Assembly (NCBI GenBank): GCA_021785735.1
Contig: JAJYEP010000003.1
Span: forward strand, 1-47,640
Direction: 5' to 3'
DNA from: Thermoplasmata archaeon
GTDB taxonomy: Archaea; Thermoplasmatota; Thermoplasmata; Thermoplasmatales; Thermoplasmataceae
DNA: 47,640 nt
Positions 1 through 10,102 of the stretch are shown in pieces; the first letter of the stretch is position 1, and every line of letters starts with the position of its first letter. The translations under genes and the position numbers were made by a program. The notes beneath the pieces were generated by a model. That model was not told where the DNA came from and searched no databases. It saw only the letters and a list, made by a program, of their open reading frames with translations.

Positions 1-100
1 TGAGCGCGGAATAACCTATCTGAAGATTGAAGGGGCGCTTGATGACCAGGAAAAGGGTCATGCCGAAAATCGCTGCAGATATGTAGAATTCCGGCGACAT
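1..100 (-). CDS. N-terminus of a membrane transporter (partial, runs off window; possibly ArsB/NhaD ion-transporter superfamily)
   Basis: Reverse complement from the ATG at 98-100 reads MSPEFYISAAIFGMTLFLVIKRPFNLQIGYSAL, hydrophobic transporter-like N-terminus. Confidence 0.45.
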   Translation of the reverse strand, partial: MSPEFYISAAIFGMTLFLVIKRPFNLQIGYSAL

Positions 101-284
101 CGCTATGCAGGCACCCCATGCGGAAACATCATGATCAGTGGACCATCCGCCGGACTGCGCAAGCAATTTTTATGCTTTTCCCTCACATATTCAGGATCAT
201 GAATTCCGGATAGAGGAAAATCAGACACCACGAAGCTTCCATGTAGCATGATCGGTCCCAAAAGACTTATTAGTATATTATAAT

Positions 285-665
285 ATGCGTATGAAGGTTT
301 GGAAAATGGGAGCAAAGATAGCGATAGTGATCAATTCAGGACTGGATCAGAGAGCAAAGGTGATGTCAGGTCTTCATGTTGCCAGGAGAATACATGATGC
401 GAAGAAGGAGAACGGCGTTGAGGCCGTGGAGGTGTTCCTGTTCACCGGTGGCGTGAGGGCACTGGAGAAGGGGCAGGACAACAGCGAGATTGTCGACGCC
501 ATACAGGACCTGAGGAAGGCGGGAATCACGCTTGAGGCATGTTCCAACCAGGTGAAGAACTGGAGCCTCGAGGACGAGTTCCAGAAGCAAGGAATCGATC
601 TTGAGTTCGCCAGGGATGCATTCTCCAGATACGCGGTCGAAGGATACACGGTCATATCGTTCTGA
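285..665 (+). CDS. DsrE/DsrF-like family protein
   Basis: ORF 126 aa; KIAIVINSGLDQRAKVMSGLHVARRI...VEVFLFTGGVRAL...GITLEACSNQ pattern typical of DsrE-like folds. Confidence 0.7.
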   Translation: MRMKVWKMGAKIAIVINSGLDQRAKVMSGLHVARRIHDAKKENGVEAVEVFLFTGGVRALEKGQDNSEIVDAIQDLRKAGITLEACSNQVKNWSLEDEFQKQGIDLEFARDAFSRYAVEGYTVISF

Positions 666-1351
666 TGCGATTGAAAAAAGGTGATGTGGTGGACGAACTG
701 TGGTACCTGAGCGGCGATGCCAGGAACGCTGAGTTCATGCCCGAATTCAGCGTGATCGATACAGAATCTAGCCATGGCAGATACGCAGACAGGACAAAAC
801 GGATAACCGTTGCGGACCTGATAAAGTTCCACGGACACGGATGTGACGGCCTCTTCAGGGGTGCGTATGCCATGTCCGTCGGCCTTTCGGATCTATTTCC
901 AGGCGGTGGCACAGACAGGACAGACCTAAGGGTGCTGTCAAAAAACAGCCCGTGCCTTGGAGATGTAGCATCATACCTCACCGGGGGCAGGGTCAGGTTT
1001 GGCACGCAGGACGTCAGGAAGACACCCGGCGTCTGGTACATCATACAGAGAATTTCAGACGGAAAGGCCGTCAGGGTTGTGGAGGAGGAAGGTTTCTTTC
1101 CGGAAAGCATATCCAGGCTTGAGGCAGGCCTGGCGGAAACTGCAGGGGAGAAACTGCCGGCTGCCCTCGATGAACTGAAGAATGCGCAGGATCGGTGGAT
1201 CGGCAGTGTTCTGTTCAAATCAAGACCCCGGGATCATTATTTCTCATCCGTCATAGAGTTCAAGTGGGAAGATACGACCTATGCCGGTTCCGGAGTGCGG
1301 ACTGACGTGCTTTACAAGAATGTGCCAGTGAATCGTTCTCAACAGAGATAG
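665..1351 (+). CDS. FmdE-like (formylmethanofuran dehydrogenase subunit E-like) family protein
   Basis: ORF 228 aa overlapping the previous stop; motif KFHGHGCDGLFRGAYAM characteristic of the FmdE family. Confidence 0.65.
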   Translation: MRLKKGDVVDELWYLSGDARNAEFMPEFSVIDTESSHGRYADRTKRITVADLIKFHGHGCDGLFRGAYAMSVGLSDLFPGGGTDRTDLRVLSKNSPCLGDVASYLTGGRVRFGTQDVRKTPGVWYIIQRISDGKAVRVVEEEGFFPESISRLEAGLAETAGEKLPAALDELKNAQDRWIGSVLFKSRPRDHYFSSVIEFKWEDTTYAGSGVRTDVLYKNVPVNRSQQR

Positions 1352-1468
1352 ATCCCCGCATCATCACAATGGCTCCCGTAGAATGAATTACTTTTTTTCA
1401 TCGAAGGCCTTATTCAGGAGGTCCAGCGTGAGTCCTGACAGGACGGAATATTCAGCAGGATGATGATA

Positions 1469-1942
1469 TCAGTGGTGCATCCCCCTGCTTTCGTACAGAC
1501 TCCCGGGGCCGGCATAGATCAGCAGCAGCACGGAAAATAGCATTGCCAGAATGAAGCCAGTGGACATGAGGTATGAGTTGATGTTGTTCTGCCCGTCAAA
1601 CAGGAAGAAAAGCCCGTCTATGCCCGCAAGCAGTACTGAAAGAAAAAGTCCTGCCGAACCAAGCATGATCCTTTGTGAACCCGTTCCCACGGAGAGAATC
1701 ATGATGCCTATGGACGTGAGGCCAATCAGAATGCCCAGGAACATGTGGGCCATAACGACCGGAAAACCGCCGTAAAGCGGTTCAAAGCCCATCATGGAGA
1801 ATCCATTCATCGCCGGTATTGTGACATACAGGTTGATATACATTCCAAGGAGGAACTCCACGATCAGGAAAAACAGCAGCGCGAACAGCATTGAGAGGAA
1901 TCCACCCCTCATCATTCTCCTTCCAGCCATCATCGGCATCAA
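1469..1942 (-). CDS. multi-pass membrane protein of unknown function
   Basis: ORF 157 aa, several hydrophobic segments. Confidence 0.6.
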   Translation of the reverse strand: MMPMMAGRRMMRGGFLSMLFALLFFLIVEFLLGMYINLYVTIPAMNGFSMMGFEPLYGGFPVVMAHMFLGILIGLTSIGIMILSVGTGSQRIMLGSAGLFLSVLLAGIDGLFFLFDGQNNINSYLMSTGFILAMLFSVLLLIYAGPGSLYESRGMHH

Positions 1943-2078
1943 TACAATTCAGGCATTATTAAAATTTTCCCTATCTTATGCGGCTCTCCTTATTCCGGAG
2001 ATAAAAAAATTACTGGTCCGCAGGGAAGAACCGCTTGAGGATACCCCGGTGCGGGCCATGCTTCCCCTAAAGATGGAA

Positions 2079-2540
2079 TTATTTTGTCGTGTCGGGCTTC
2101 CCCATCCTGCCAAGGATCTTCATTATGCTGAGCAGGATGGCAAGCCCTCTCTCTATGTCAGGATCCTTGACGTCCTTCAGGAGGCTCCAGGTTCCCTTAA
2201 CCTTTGTTCCTGTGGCAAGACTGCCTGATGATATGCCGTCGACGATCTCGTTGATTGCAGCCATGAATTCAGGTTTTGCGATCTTACCCATCAGTTCAAG
2301 CAGGGCATCGAGAATTCCTGCCGTTCCGCTGATCATCTCGCTGCTCATGACGTCCTTCAGGCTGGCCACCAGGTATCCGATTCCCATGAGCGACTGCAGG
2401 ATTCCCTTCTCGCGCAGTTCCCTCAGTTCCTGGATCTCTCCCGAGATCACGGGAAGGTTTCTCAGTATGCTCTCCAGAGGCTCCCTGTTCTCCGGGGCGG
2501 ATAGCTGTTCCAGCAGCGTGTCAAGCGCTTCAGAACTCAT
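2079..2540 (-). CDS. DUF1641 family protein
   Basis: ORF 153 aa, ATGA overlap with upstream SQR-like gene; composition and context (next to SQR) as in DUF1641 proteins. Confidence 0.65.
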   Translation of the reverse strand: MSSEALDTLLEQLSAPENREPLESILRNLPVISGEIQELRELREKGILQSLMGIGYLVASLKDVMSSEMISGTAGILDALLELMGKIAKPEFMAAINEIVDGISSGSLATGTKVKGTWSLLKDVKDPDIERGLAILLSIMKILGRMGKPDTTK

Positions 2541-3703
2541 TCGTTCACCCCGCTGAGGACCGCCTTTGCAGTCATGTTCCAGTAAACCTTGTTGTATATC
2601 AGCTTGAGCCAGTAGTATGAATAGCTTTCCGGCATGAAGACCGGAGGCTGTGTATAGCTCGACGTGATCATTGAGGCTTTTCCCAGCCCTGTAACCATCA
2701 GCGCCCCTCCACTTCCGTCGTACATCGTGTCAGGCTCGTATCCTGTCACCTGCTTGGAGATCCTGTCAGCGACCACGATGGCCTCGGCATCCGCCACGGA
2801 TCCGGCTTTGGAAACGGGCAGATTCGTGGCATCCCCAATTGCATATGCATCGGTGTAGCCGGTGATGTTCAGCGTGAATCTGTCGGTGGGTATCCATCCC
2901 ATGGGGTCCCCGATCTTTGAGTCCTCTACCAGTTTGCTTCCCCTGTGCGGGGGAACCAGAAGCGCCAGGTCAAAGGAAATTCTCTTTCCGTCCCGGGAAA
3001 CAAGTTCCTTCTTTGCTGTGTCCACGGATTTGATCTGGAAGTTCAGTGACGGGTTGATGCCCCTATCCCTGAACATATCGAGCGCGATGTCGGATACCCC
3101 TTTGTCAGGAAATGCCATGGGCATCGGATACACGTATTCTATGCTCACCGCATCCAGCATGTTCCTGGATTTGAAGTAATCATGAAGCATGAAAACAGCC
3201 TCCAGCGGTGCCGGGGTGCATTTATAGGGCATGCTTGTCACTCCCACAACAATCTTCCCCTTTTTGAAGTTGTTCAGTGCCTTCTTCAGCTTGACCGAAT
3301 CGTCCAGGCTGTAGAAGTTGAAGGTCGATTCCCCCATTCCCGGAACGGCATCAAAGTCATACCTTGCCCCCGTGGCCATGACGAGGTAATCATACCTGAT
3401 CTTCTGCTTCTGGGTCGCAACCTCATGGTTCTTCAGATCTATTGCCGTTGCATTCTCCTGTATTAGATCGACGCCATCCACCACCATCCTCCTCTCGTCC
3501 CTGTAGGTTTCCGTCTCCGACATCACGCCGAACGGTATCTCCAGGAACCCCGGCTGATAGTAGTGCCTGCTGCTGCCCTCTATCAGGAGAATGTGAACAT
3601 CTCCCGAACTGATGGATCCGCGAAGCCTGTATGCAAGATGATTTGCAGTACTGATGCCCCCCGATCCACCTCCAATAATGACTATTGTCTTCATTGCATC
3701 CAA
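2537..3703 (-). CDS. NAD(P)/FAD-dependent oxidoreductase, sulfide:quinone oxidoreductase-like
   Basis: 388 aa; N-terminal IVIIGGGSGGISTANHLA Rossmann motif, YDYLVMATGARY, DAYAIGDATNLP. Confidence 0.85.
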   Translation of the reverse strand: MDAMKTIVIIGGGSGGISTANHLAYRLRGSISSGDVHILLIEGSSRHYYQPGFLEIPFGVMSETETYRDERRMVVDGVDLIQENATAIDLKNHEVATQKQKIRYDYLVMATGARYDFDAVPGMGESTFNFYSLDDSVKLKKALNNFKKGKIVVGVTSMPYKCTPAPLEAVFMLHDYFKSRNMLDAVSIEYVYPMPMAFPDKGVSDIALDMFRDRGINPSLNFQIKSVDTAKKELVSRDGKRISFDLALLVPPHRGSKLVEDSKIGDPMGWIPTDRFTLNITGYTDAYAIGDATNLPVSKAGSVADAEAIVVADRISKQVTGYEPDTMYDGSGGALMVTGLGKASMITSSYTQPPVFMPESYSYYWLKLIYNKVYWNMTAKAVLSGVNE

Positions 3704-3815
3704 TTCACGCCATACAGATTAAGGTATTCCACAAAAATTGCCATATTGGGGATAACACTGAATAGTATATCCAGAAAACCCGTGTTTCAGGGGCTTTCGG
3801 CCTATTCTAGATGCT

Positions 3816-4994
3816 TCAATTTTCAGATATGCCCTTCTGCGCCTTCTGTGACATGAAAACCTTCAGCGTGAGAATCATCAGCACAAGCACTGCAGGCGTT
3901 AAGAAGAGCAGGAGCGATTTGAACCCAACCATATTCAGGAAAGTGCCGCCTAGAACAGGCATGATCACCATCATAAGCATCATGGTCGAGGTGAAGTAGC
4001 TGTTGGCCACGTTCCGCTCCTCCATAGTAAATGACCGCCCGATTGAAAACATCGCAATCGGCATGCCAAGTCCATGGGGTATTCCAAGAATAACAAAGGC
4101 GAACGCATAAATCACTATATTGCCGCTTAGGAAAACCATCACCAAACCGAGGATTGAAATGGACATCATCAGCATCACATAGGGGAATATGCTCCCGATC
4201 TTCAGCACGGAAAATAACGCTCTTGTTGCGAAGGAAGCCGTGAAGAAAACTGCGAAGAGGAGAATGACCAGGGAATAGGAAGCGCCATAGATCTGCTTCG
4301 CGTATATTCCCCCGAACGAAAGAATCAGTGCGGTTGACATACTGTATACCAGGAATGTGTAAATTCCCACCCTGAAACCGGGATGTGTCCATACGGATGA
4401 TCTCCTCTCGACTTTCTTCTCTTCCGGAAATTTCACAAACGGGGAAAGGACTGCTCCGACAATTCCCAGGGGAACAAAAAACAGGAAAGCTGTCCTGAGC
4501 GGATAACGGGCCACTATGAGAGATTCCAGTGCAGGTCCCGCAATGAGGCTGACTCCCAGTGCAAGGGTGTAGATTGCAAGTATTCTTTCCCTCGCATTCC
4601 TGTCCTGGAACAGTCCTGCAGAAGTCATAATGTTCGGGAAGATGAAGCCGTAGGAAAGGCCGCTGGCTATCACAAAGACGAGCACTGAAACGGGGGACGA
4701 AAAAGAGAAGAGGAATATTGTCAGCGGATATACGATCGAGGCCAGGACGAAGAGTTTTTTACGGAACCGGACCTCAATGGCGCCGTTTAGTAGGGATGAA
4801 ACCAGTGCGGAGGCCGACAGGGATGCCACCAGCACCCCCACAAGCAACTGGCTGTAGGAAAGATCATACCTGGCCAGGAGCGGTATCGTGGTTTGAACCA
4901 TATTGTTGCTGGCCCGTATGGCGAAGGTGAGTGCAACAATGATCACAACCGTGTAAAGTACACTCGCGGTCAGCGCAATTCTCTGACTTTTCAT
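3816..4994 (-). CDS. MFS transporter
   Basis: 392 aa, 12-TM-like hydrophobic pattern. Confidence 0.8.
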   Translation of the reverse strand: MKSQRIALTASVLYTVVIIVALTFAIRASNNMVQTTIPLLARYDLSYSQLLVGVLVASLSASALVSSLLNGAIEVRFRKKLFVLASIVYPLTIFLFSFSSPVSVLVFVIASGLSYGFIFPNIMTSAGLFQDRNARERILAIYTLALGVSLIAGPALESLIVARYPLRTAFLFFVPLGIVGAVLSPFVKFPEEKKVERRSSVWTHPGFRVGIYTFLVYSMSTALILSFGGIYAKQIYGASYSLVILLFAVFFTASFATRALFSVLKIGSIFPYVMLMMSISILGLVMVFLSGNIVIYAFAFVILGIPHGLGMPIAMFSIGRSFTMEERNVANSYFTSTMMLMMVIMPVLGGTFLNMVGFKSLLLFLTPAVLVLMILTLKVFMSQKAQKGISEN

Positions 4995-5116
4995 GTCCCC
5001 CTTCCATTTGATTCCGGCTGCATTTCCTCACGGTCCCACCACAGGAGCGGCTGCGCCGTTATTTTCTCCTTGTTTTCATTCATTGCCACCGGTACTATCT
5101 TTCCCATGATTTCACC

Positions 5117-6376
5117 TTATGCTTTCACCGCTGCGCTTCCCTGATCGCCCACGGCGTTTGCGGGTCTGAGCGCCAGTTCCCAGACGAAGAATATGCCGGT
5201 GACCACCGCGAATATCCACAGCGTCGTGGTGAAGCCGAAGTATTTCACGGAGAACATGTAGCCAATCAGCGGCATGAGTGCTGACATGATCATCATGGAG
5301 GAGCTGAAGAACGATGTGGACGTTCCAATCTCCTCAGGCTTGAATGTGGTGTTCGCTATCTGTATCCCAAGCGTCCAGGCGATTCCATCCGGTATTGCCG
5401 CTATCAGGAATGCCAGAATGAAGAATGCAACTGAAAGTGAGCTCATTGCAAGGAATACTGATGAGATGAGCGCTATGGACACTGCAAAGACCATGTAGGG
5501 CCTTTTGTTCTGAACCGGCGACTTCAGTCTTATTATAAACCGTGTGACAACGTCGCCTACAAACATTGCTGCGAAAAGGTAAAATACAGTGGCTGCGGAA
5601 AGGCCGAGAACGCTGCCGTAGATGACCCCATAGGAGAATATGACGTAGAACGGTATCGTATATGCGAAAGCGGCTATGACCGCCCAGTTGAACTGCCTGT
5701 TTTTGAACAGCGATGCAATGCCTGCGCTACCCCTGTGTCCCTTTGCCTCCATATACTGGAGGGAGTGTTTTCCTGTCAGCGCTGCCACGAATGGTATTGC
5801 AACAAATGCCATCACAGCGAATATCAGGAAGATCTCCTTGATGCCCAGATCGAGAAGATATCCCGTCACGAAGGGCGCTATTATGAGTGCAAGGGCAACC
5901 CAGAAGGAGAACGAGGCCTGCTCTACCTGCCTCCTTGACTGGTCCTTTGAAGCCATTCCGGCCATTGTCATGAACGAGTCCATGACAAGCCCGGTTATGA
6001 AGCCGTCAATGATCATCAACGTATAGACTTCCGCGAAGCCCGATGCAAATATGTAGAGCGGCATTGTTATACCGAGCAGGGCAAGCGATAATATTTCCAC
6101 GGTCTTCAGCTGACTGGGCCTGAACTTTCGCATCAGAAACGCAGCAACTGCAAATGCCAGCGTGAAAAGCGCAAAACCTATCCCTATTTCAAACGAAGTC
6201 ATGCCAAATGCCAATCCCAGGGATCCGATTGAGGTCTGATAGAACTGCAGCAGGAACCTGCCCATGAAGGCGGCTATTATGATCAGCCATTCCGCTCCGC
6301 TTATCAGGCCGAAATCCAATCCAACCTTTCTCAAACTTTTATTCTGTGTGTCTGCCATAGTTGACCGTATGGTCAA
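5117..6376 (-). CDS. MFS transporter
   Basis: 419 aa, MFS-like hydrophobic pattern; promoter region shared with divergent TetR gene. Confidence 0.8.
   Translation of the reverse strand: MTIRSTMADTQNKSLRKVGLDFGLISGAEWLIIIAAFMGRFLLQFYQTSIGSLGLAFGMTSFEIGIGFALFTLAFAVAAFLMRKFRPSQLKTVEILSLALLGITMPLYIFASGFAEVYTLMIIDGFITGLVMDSFMTMAGMASKDQSRRQVEQASFSFWVALALIIAPFVTGYLLDLGIKEIFLIFAVMAFVAIPFVAALTGKHSLQYMEAKGHRGSAGIASLFKNRQFNWAVIAAFAYTIPFYVIFSYGVIYGSVLGLSAATVFYLFAAMFVGDVVTRFIIRLKSPVQNKRPYMVFAVSIALISSVFLAMSSLSVAFFILAFLIAAIPDGIAWTLGIQIANTTFKPEEIGTSTSFFSSSMMIMSALMPLIGYMFSVKYFGFTTTLWIFAVVTGIFFVWELALRPANAVGDQGSAAVKA
6361..6376. promoter_or_regulatory. candidate TetR operator 1 (TTGACC-GTAT-GGTCAA)
   Basis: Inverted repeat in the intergenic/start region between MFS and TetR genes. 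Confidence 0.6.
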
Positions 6377-6397
6377 TTATTATTTAAGGATTATGAC

Positions 6398-6407
6398 TGA
6401 CCGGTCA
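6398..6407. promoter_or_regulatory. candidate TetR operator 2 (TGACCGGTCA perfect palindrome)
   Basis: Same TGACC/GGTCA half-sites as the 6361 site, followed by another TGACC at ~6415. Confidence 0.55.
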
Positions 6408-6460
6408 ATAAATACTGACCAACCGATTAATAAATATACAGGAATGGCATTATCACTTAT

Positions 6461-7021
6461 ATGAACAACAACGATAAGGAGGAAAAGATTCTGAATGCTG
6501 CAGTCAAAGTTTTCTCAAAGAAGGGGTATGATCTGGCAACGATCGACGAGATCGCAAAGAAGGCCAGGGTCAGCAAGGGCATAGTCTTCTTCTATTACAA
6601 GAGGAAGGATAGCCTCATAGAGAAAGCTGCCCTCCGGTCAGTTCCAGTAGAGGAAATCACCGGCGTGAATGGAAGAAAGCATGGACGTGCCCATGAACTG
6701 CTCATGGATTTCGGGGTGTCTTTTCTGAAGAAATACGAGAATCCTGACCTCAGAAATCTGCTCCTGATGACCATTGCGAACAAGGAGAGATACAGGCAGA
6801 TTGAACTTTCACTGAGGGAAATGTGCTTCCAGGAGATGGACAGAATGTTTTCAAATCTGGAGGAGCTCGCAGGAACTTCCATACCGGCCCCGGTGAAGAA
6901 GGCATTTTTTGGATCACTCCTCTGCTATGTCGTGTGGTGGAATGACAACGAGATGAGCCCTGAAGAGTACGTTAAAATACTCACAGATCGAATTCTATTA
7001 TCGGTCAGCCATGAGGCATAG
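6461..7021 (+). CDS. TetR/AcrR family transcriptional regulator
   Basis: 186 aa; KILNAAVKVFSKKGYDLATIDEIAKKARVSKGIVFFYYKRKDSLI HTH. Confidence 0.92.
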   Translation: MNNNDKEEKILNAAVKVFSKKGYDLATIDEIAKKARVSKGIVFFYYKRKDSLIEKAALRSVPVEEITGVNGRKHGRAHELLMDFGVSFLKKYENPDLRNLLLMTIANKERYRQIELSLREMCFQEMDRMFSNLEELAGTSIPAPVKKAFFGSLLCYVVWWNDNEMSPEEYVKILTDRILLSVSHEA

Positions 7022-7453
7022 GGGAATCTCTTCGTTATACCAGTAAAAAATACGTCTCACCATCTCCCATCCCGGAAGATCCCTATTGTTCCTGCTTCCG
7101 GTATCAACCAGCACTGAAGTTTCAAATTTTTTTCTGATCTGGTCAGTTGGTTCATATCCCACTTCTTTTCTGGTGATGAATGATCCATCAACCGATGCAA
7201 CGCACCACCCAATTCAACAGATTGGTCCTGTATCCTGCGAAATTTAACCTCATATGTTCTTCAACTGAACAGGCAGGGCAGTCATTTGCGCTCAAAGCCT
7301 TTTCAGCAATCTCAGATATTTTTGATCAACGCGTTTTGTTGCCAAACAGGATATGCAAAGAGAATCCGCATCTGAACGAACCGCGCTGGCAAGACTTCAA
7401 GTGTTCGCATGCCGTTAACCATATATGTGAAGTAGAATTATCAATGGGCCTCT

Positions 7454-9370
7454 CTATGGGAAATCCAACTCACTACCGGCAGGCCTATCGTCCCGTCTCT
7501 CCATTCTACTCCTGAAGAACCTCTCCGTCTCCTTATCTACAAAATACACGTAACAGCCCTCCATGCCCCTCGATAACAACACTCTGTATGCGTTCTTTAC
7601 GAGTGTCAAATAGTTGCCTCCGGACCTTCTGGCAGGACTGTCGGCGGAGTTCTCCGGATGTCCTTCCCATATCTGTCTGTCGAAGTTATACTGCAGATCG
7701 GGGCCAAATATAACACCAACGTAGTCAAATTCAAAGCCCTGGGCAGTATAGATACAGCCAATCTGGTCTACACCGTTGGGATCATATGCCCATAATTTTT
7801 CTTCAGGTATCCCATGAGCAAGTTTAATCCCGTGCGCGTCTGATTTTGCATTCCACGGCCTCCTGAAATCTCCGATAACCACATCGGGTTGCAATGTACC
7901 ATCCTCATTGGGCGACGACCATTTCCAGCAGAAACCGGCAGTCATTCTGGCCTTTTTTCCTGCTTTCGCCTTTTTGAGAATGGCTCTCTCGAGTTCCTGT
8001 GGGGACCCGAAAATTCTGAAGTCAAAAACCTCTTCCCTGGACCATATCACGTTGGCAGTTTTCTCTATCTCCAGTGTATTGTCAATCCAGTTTACGAAAG
8101 CATCAGATCCCTGGCATCGGAACTGAGCTTCCAGCTTGAATTTAAGCACATCAGTATTCATGGTTTTTGCGTGTTCTTCTATGTAAGAGGAAGTACCCAC
8201 CTCATTCGGGCGAATTATCTGGTGATTGTCAACAAAAAATACAGAGACCTTTGAAGCCCTTATCAGTTGTTCAACAATGGGTGCACTGTTTCTGTCCTCC
8301 GCCTTTTTGAATCTATCCAGGTCTTTGGGCCATATCCTGTGTGCCTCATCGGCAATTATAACATCAACTTCATTTTCTTCGGCCTTGCCATACTGGTTGA
8401 ACAGCTTTACCTGAAGAGTACTTCTGCTGCCGAGAATATTCCTGAGAGTGGCAGTGAAGGCCCTGGACCCGGTAACATAATGGGCGTTGTAATGCTCTCT
8501 GGACAGATCGCCCATCAGGTTCATAGCTATGACGGATTTCCCGGTCCCCGGTCCGCCTTCGATAATGATCACGGTCTTTTTTGCATTCAAGAAGCCTTCA
8601 TTGACGGCATTCTTTACCATGTCATAAACCACCAGCTGTTCGTCCAGAAGCGTGTAATCTTTCAAACCGGCAATGACGTTTGCAATATGATCCATAAGTT
8701 TCTTGCCTGGGCGTAACTTGCTCTCTTCAATACGCCTTAAAACTTCAACACCATCCCCACCGGACAGGTTCCCGATCAGGAAATCGGAGAGAATTTTCAC
8801 GTCATCCTTTGTGAAGAGTGGAAAATTTGCAAGGTAATCCCTGAATTTGTCAGCATAGATCTCGTTATCCGGGATACGGGGATAATTGTGAAGATATGAA
8901 CACGCGTTCAGAATGATCGGGGAATTTCCTTCATAGAAGGCAGTATGATAATCCTGCAGATACTGCTTGTACTGTCCAACCTGAACAGACGGGTGCAGCA
9001 CATCCCTCAAGGCACCGCCCACCCATGTGGTCAATTCCCGTTCTCCCCTGGAAGGCCGGGTATTCTCCCACTGTTTCAGTTCAATGATAACAGCATTATC
9101 CTTCAGCTTAGCATTCCTGCCACAGATGAGGCAGTCAAGCCTTTTGGAGGACTGGGGTAGCTGGTACTCCAGTATTATTCCATGATCAAACAGATTTGCA
9201 TGCTGGAAGACCATGGAAACAGCCCTGAGGGAATTTTGCCAGGAAGCCACTTCCGCATTGTTAGGATAATAATGAAAATGCTCGAAGAAAGTGCTTTTCA
9301 ACTTGTCGGCTATCTTGTTAAACGTAGTGTCTTCGAAGAACTGGTTGGAAGTCCCGGAGTACAGACGCAT
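7454..9370 (-). CDS. DUF2075 DNA/RNA helicase with N-terminal PD-(D/E)XK-like domain
   Basis: 638 aa; Walker A GGPGTGKS, DEAHR Walker B, N-terminal LDCLI...AVIIELKQW nuclease-like motif, C-terminal YTAQGFEFDYVGVIFG. Confidence 0.85.
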   Translation of the reverse strand: MRLYSGTSNQFFEDTTFNKIADKLKSTFFEHFHYYPNNAEVASWQNSLRAVSMVFQHANLFDHGIILEYQLPQSSKRLDCLICGRNAKLKDNAVIIELKQWENTRPSRGERELTTWVGGALRDVLHPSVQVGQYKQYLQDYHTAFYEGNSPIILNACSYLHNYPRIPDNEIYADKFRDYLANFPLFTKDDVKILSDFLIGNLSGGDGVEVLRRIEESKLRPGKKLMDHIANVIAGLKDYTLLDEQLVVYDMVKNAVNEGFLNAKKTVIIIEGGPGTGKSVIAMNLMGDLSREHYNAHYVTGSRAFTATLRNILGSRSTLQVKLFNQYGKAEENEVDVIIADEAHRIWPKDLDRFKKAEDRNSAPIVEQLIRASKVSVFFVDNHQIIRPNEVGTSSYIEEHAKTMNTDVLKFKLEAQFRCQGSDAFVNWIDNTLEIEKTANVIWSREEVFDFRIFGSPQELERAILKKAKAGKKARMTAGFCWKWSSPNEDGTLQPDVVIGDFRRPWNAKSDAHGIKLAHGIPEEKLWAYDPNGVDQIGCIYTAQGFEFDYVGVIFGPDLQYNFDRQIWEGHPENSADSPARRSGGNYLTLVKNAYRVLLSRGMEGCYVYFVDKETERFFRSRMERRDDRPAGSELDFP

Positions 9371-9501
9371 TTAAACGTATCATACCCTGTTTAAGCATTA
9401 AGTTTTCTCATCAAAAACTCAAAAAAAGGAATTATTCCTGAAAGGTCATTTCGTTTCACCGGGGTCTTTCACATATCCGGAACGATCAGTTCCAAATCGA
9501 T

Positions 9502-9942
9502 CTATTCCGGTTTCCTGATGTTTGTTTTTGCTGCGGAACGGCCGATTGCTGCGACCCACATCATGTATACGGCGAATGATGCAATGGTTGTGATGAAACC
9601 GGCAAGGAAAAAAGCTGAATTTGCATCTTCAGATGATGCAAAATAGATTGCCATTACAGCCACCCCCAGGGTTATGCTTCCGGCAAAGGTCATCAGGAAG
9701 AAGGTCCTGAAGCTCTGATCATCTATTGTAACCAGTTCAGGATCTGTTCCTTTTTTCAGGAGGAATGGCACCTTCTGATGGCAGTTGGGGCATGTGAAGG
9801 TCCACGTTGATCCGTACCTGACTGCGCTCACAGATCCCCATTTGGAGTGCCTGAAGTTGAACCTGAAATGGCAGTTTGGGCATTCAGTATGTGAGGTCAC
9901 CCAGGATCTGTGTCCTTGTGTCATACAATCAACATCTTTCAA
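9502..9942 (-). CDS. zinc-ribbon membrane protein
   Basis: 146 aa; two CxxC pairs (CPNCHF, CPNCHQ) then two TM segments. Confidence 0.65.
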   Translation of the reverse strand: MKDVDCMTQGHRSWVTSHTECPNCHFRFNFRHSKWGSVSAVRYGSTWTFTCPNCHQKVPFLLKKGTDPELVTIDDQSFRTFFLMTFAGSITLGVAVMAIYFASSEDANSAFFLAGFITTIASFAVYMMWVAAIGRSAAKTNIRKPE

Positions 9943-10102
9943 GATAATAAAAATGTTCTACGCATAAAACAGAGAGGAATTGAAATGTGCGCCCTCACCC
10001 AGTGGAAGATTGTGATTTCATACGTTATCTGGCAATTCCCGGGCACGGATAAACCGGCCAGAACCGATCGGGGAGGAAAGATTATTATGGGGAGAAAATT
10101 GT

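Noticed and set aside
374-1218. Minus-strand ORFs 374-838 and 652-1218
   Set aside because: Antisense shadows of the DsrE-like and FmdE-like genes; composition not protein-like.
2089-2556. Plus-strand ORF 155 aa
   Set aside because: Antisense shadow of the DUF1641 gene.
3823-4392. Minus-strand ORF 189 aa
   Set aside because: Out-of-frame overlap with the MFS transporter.
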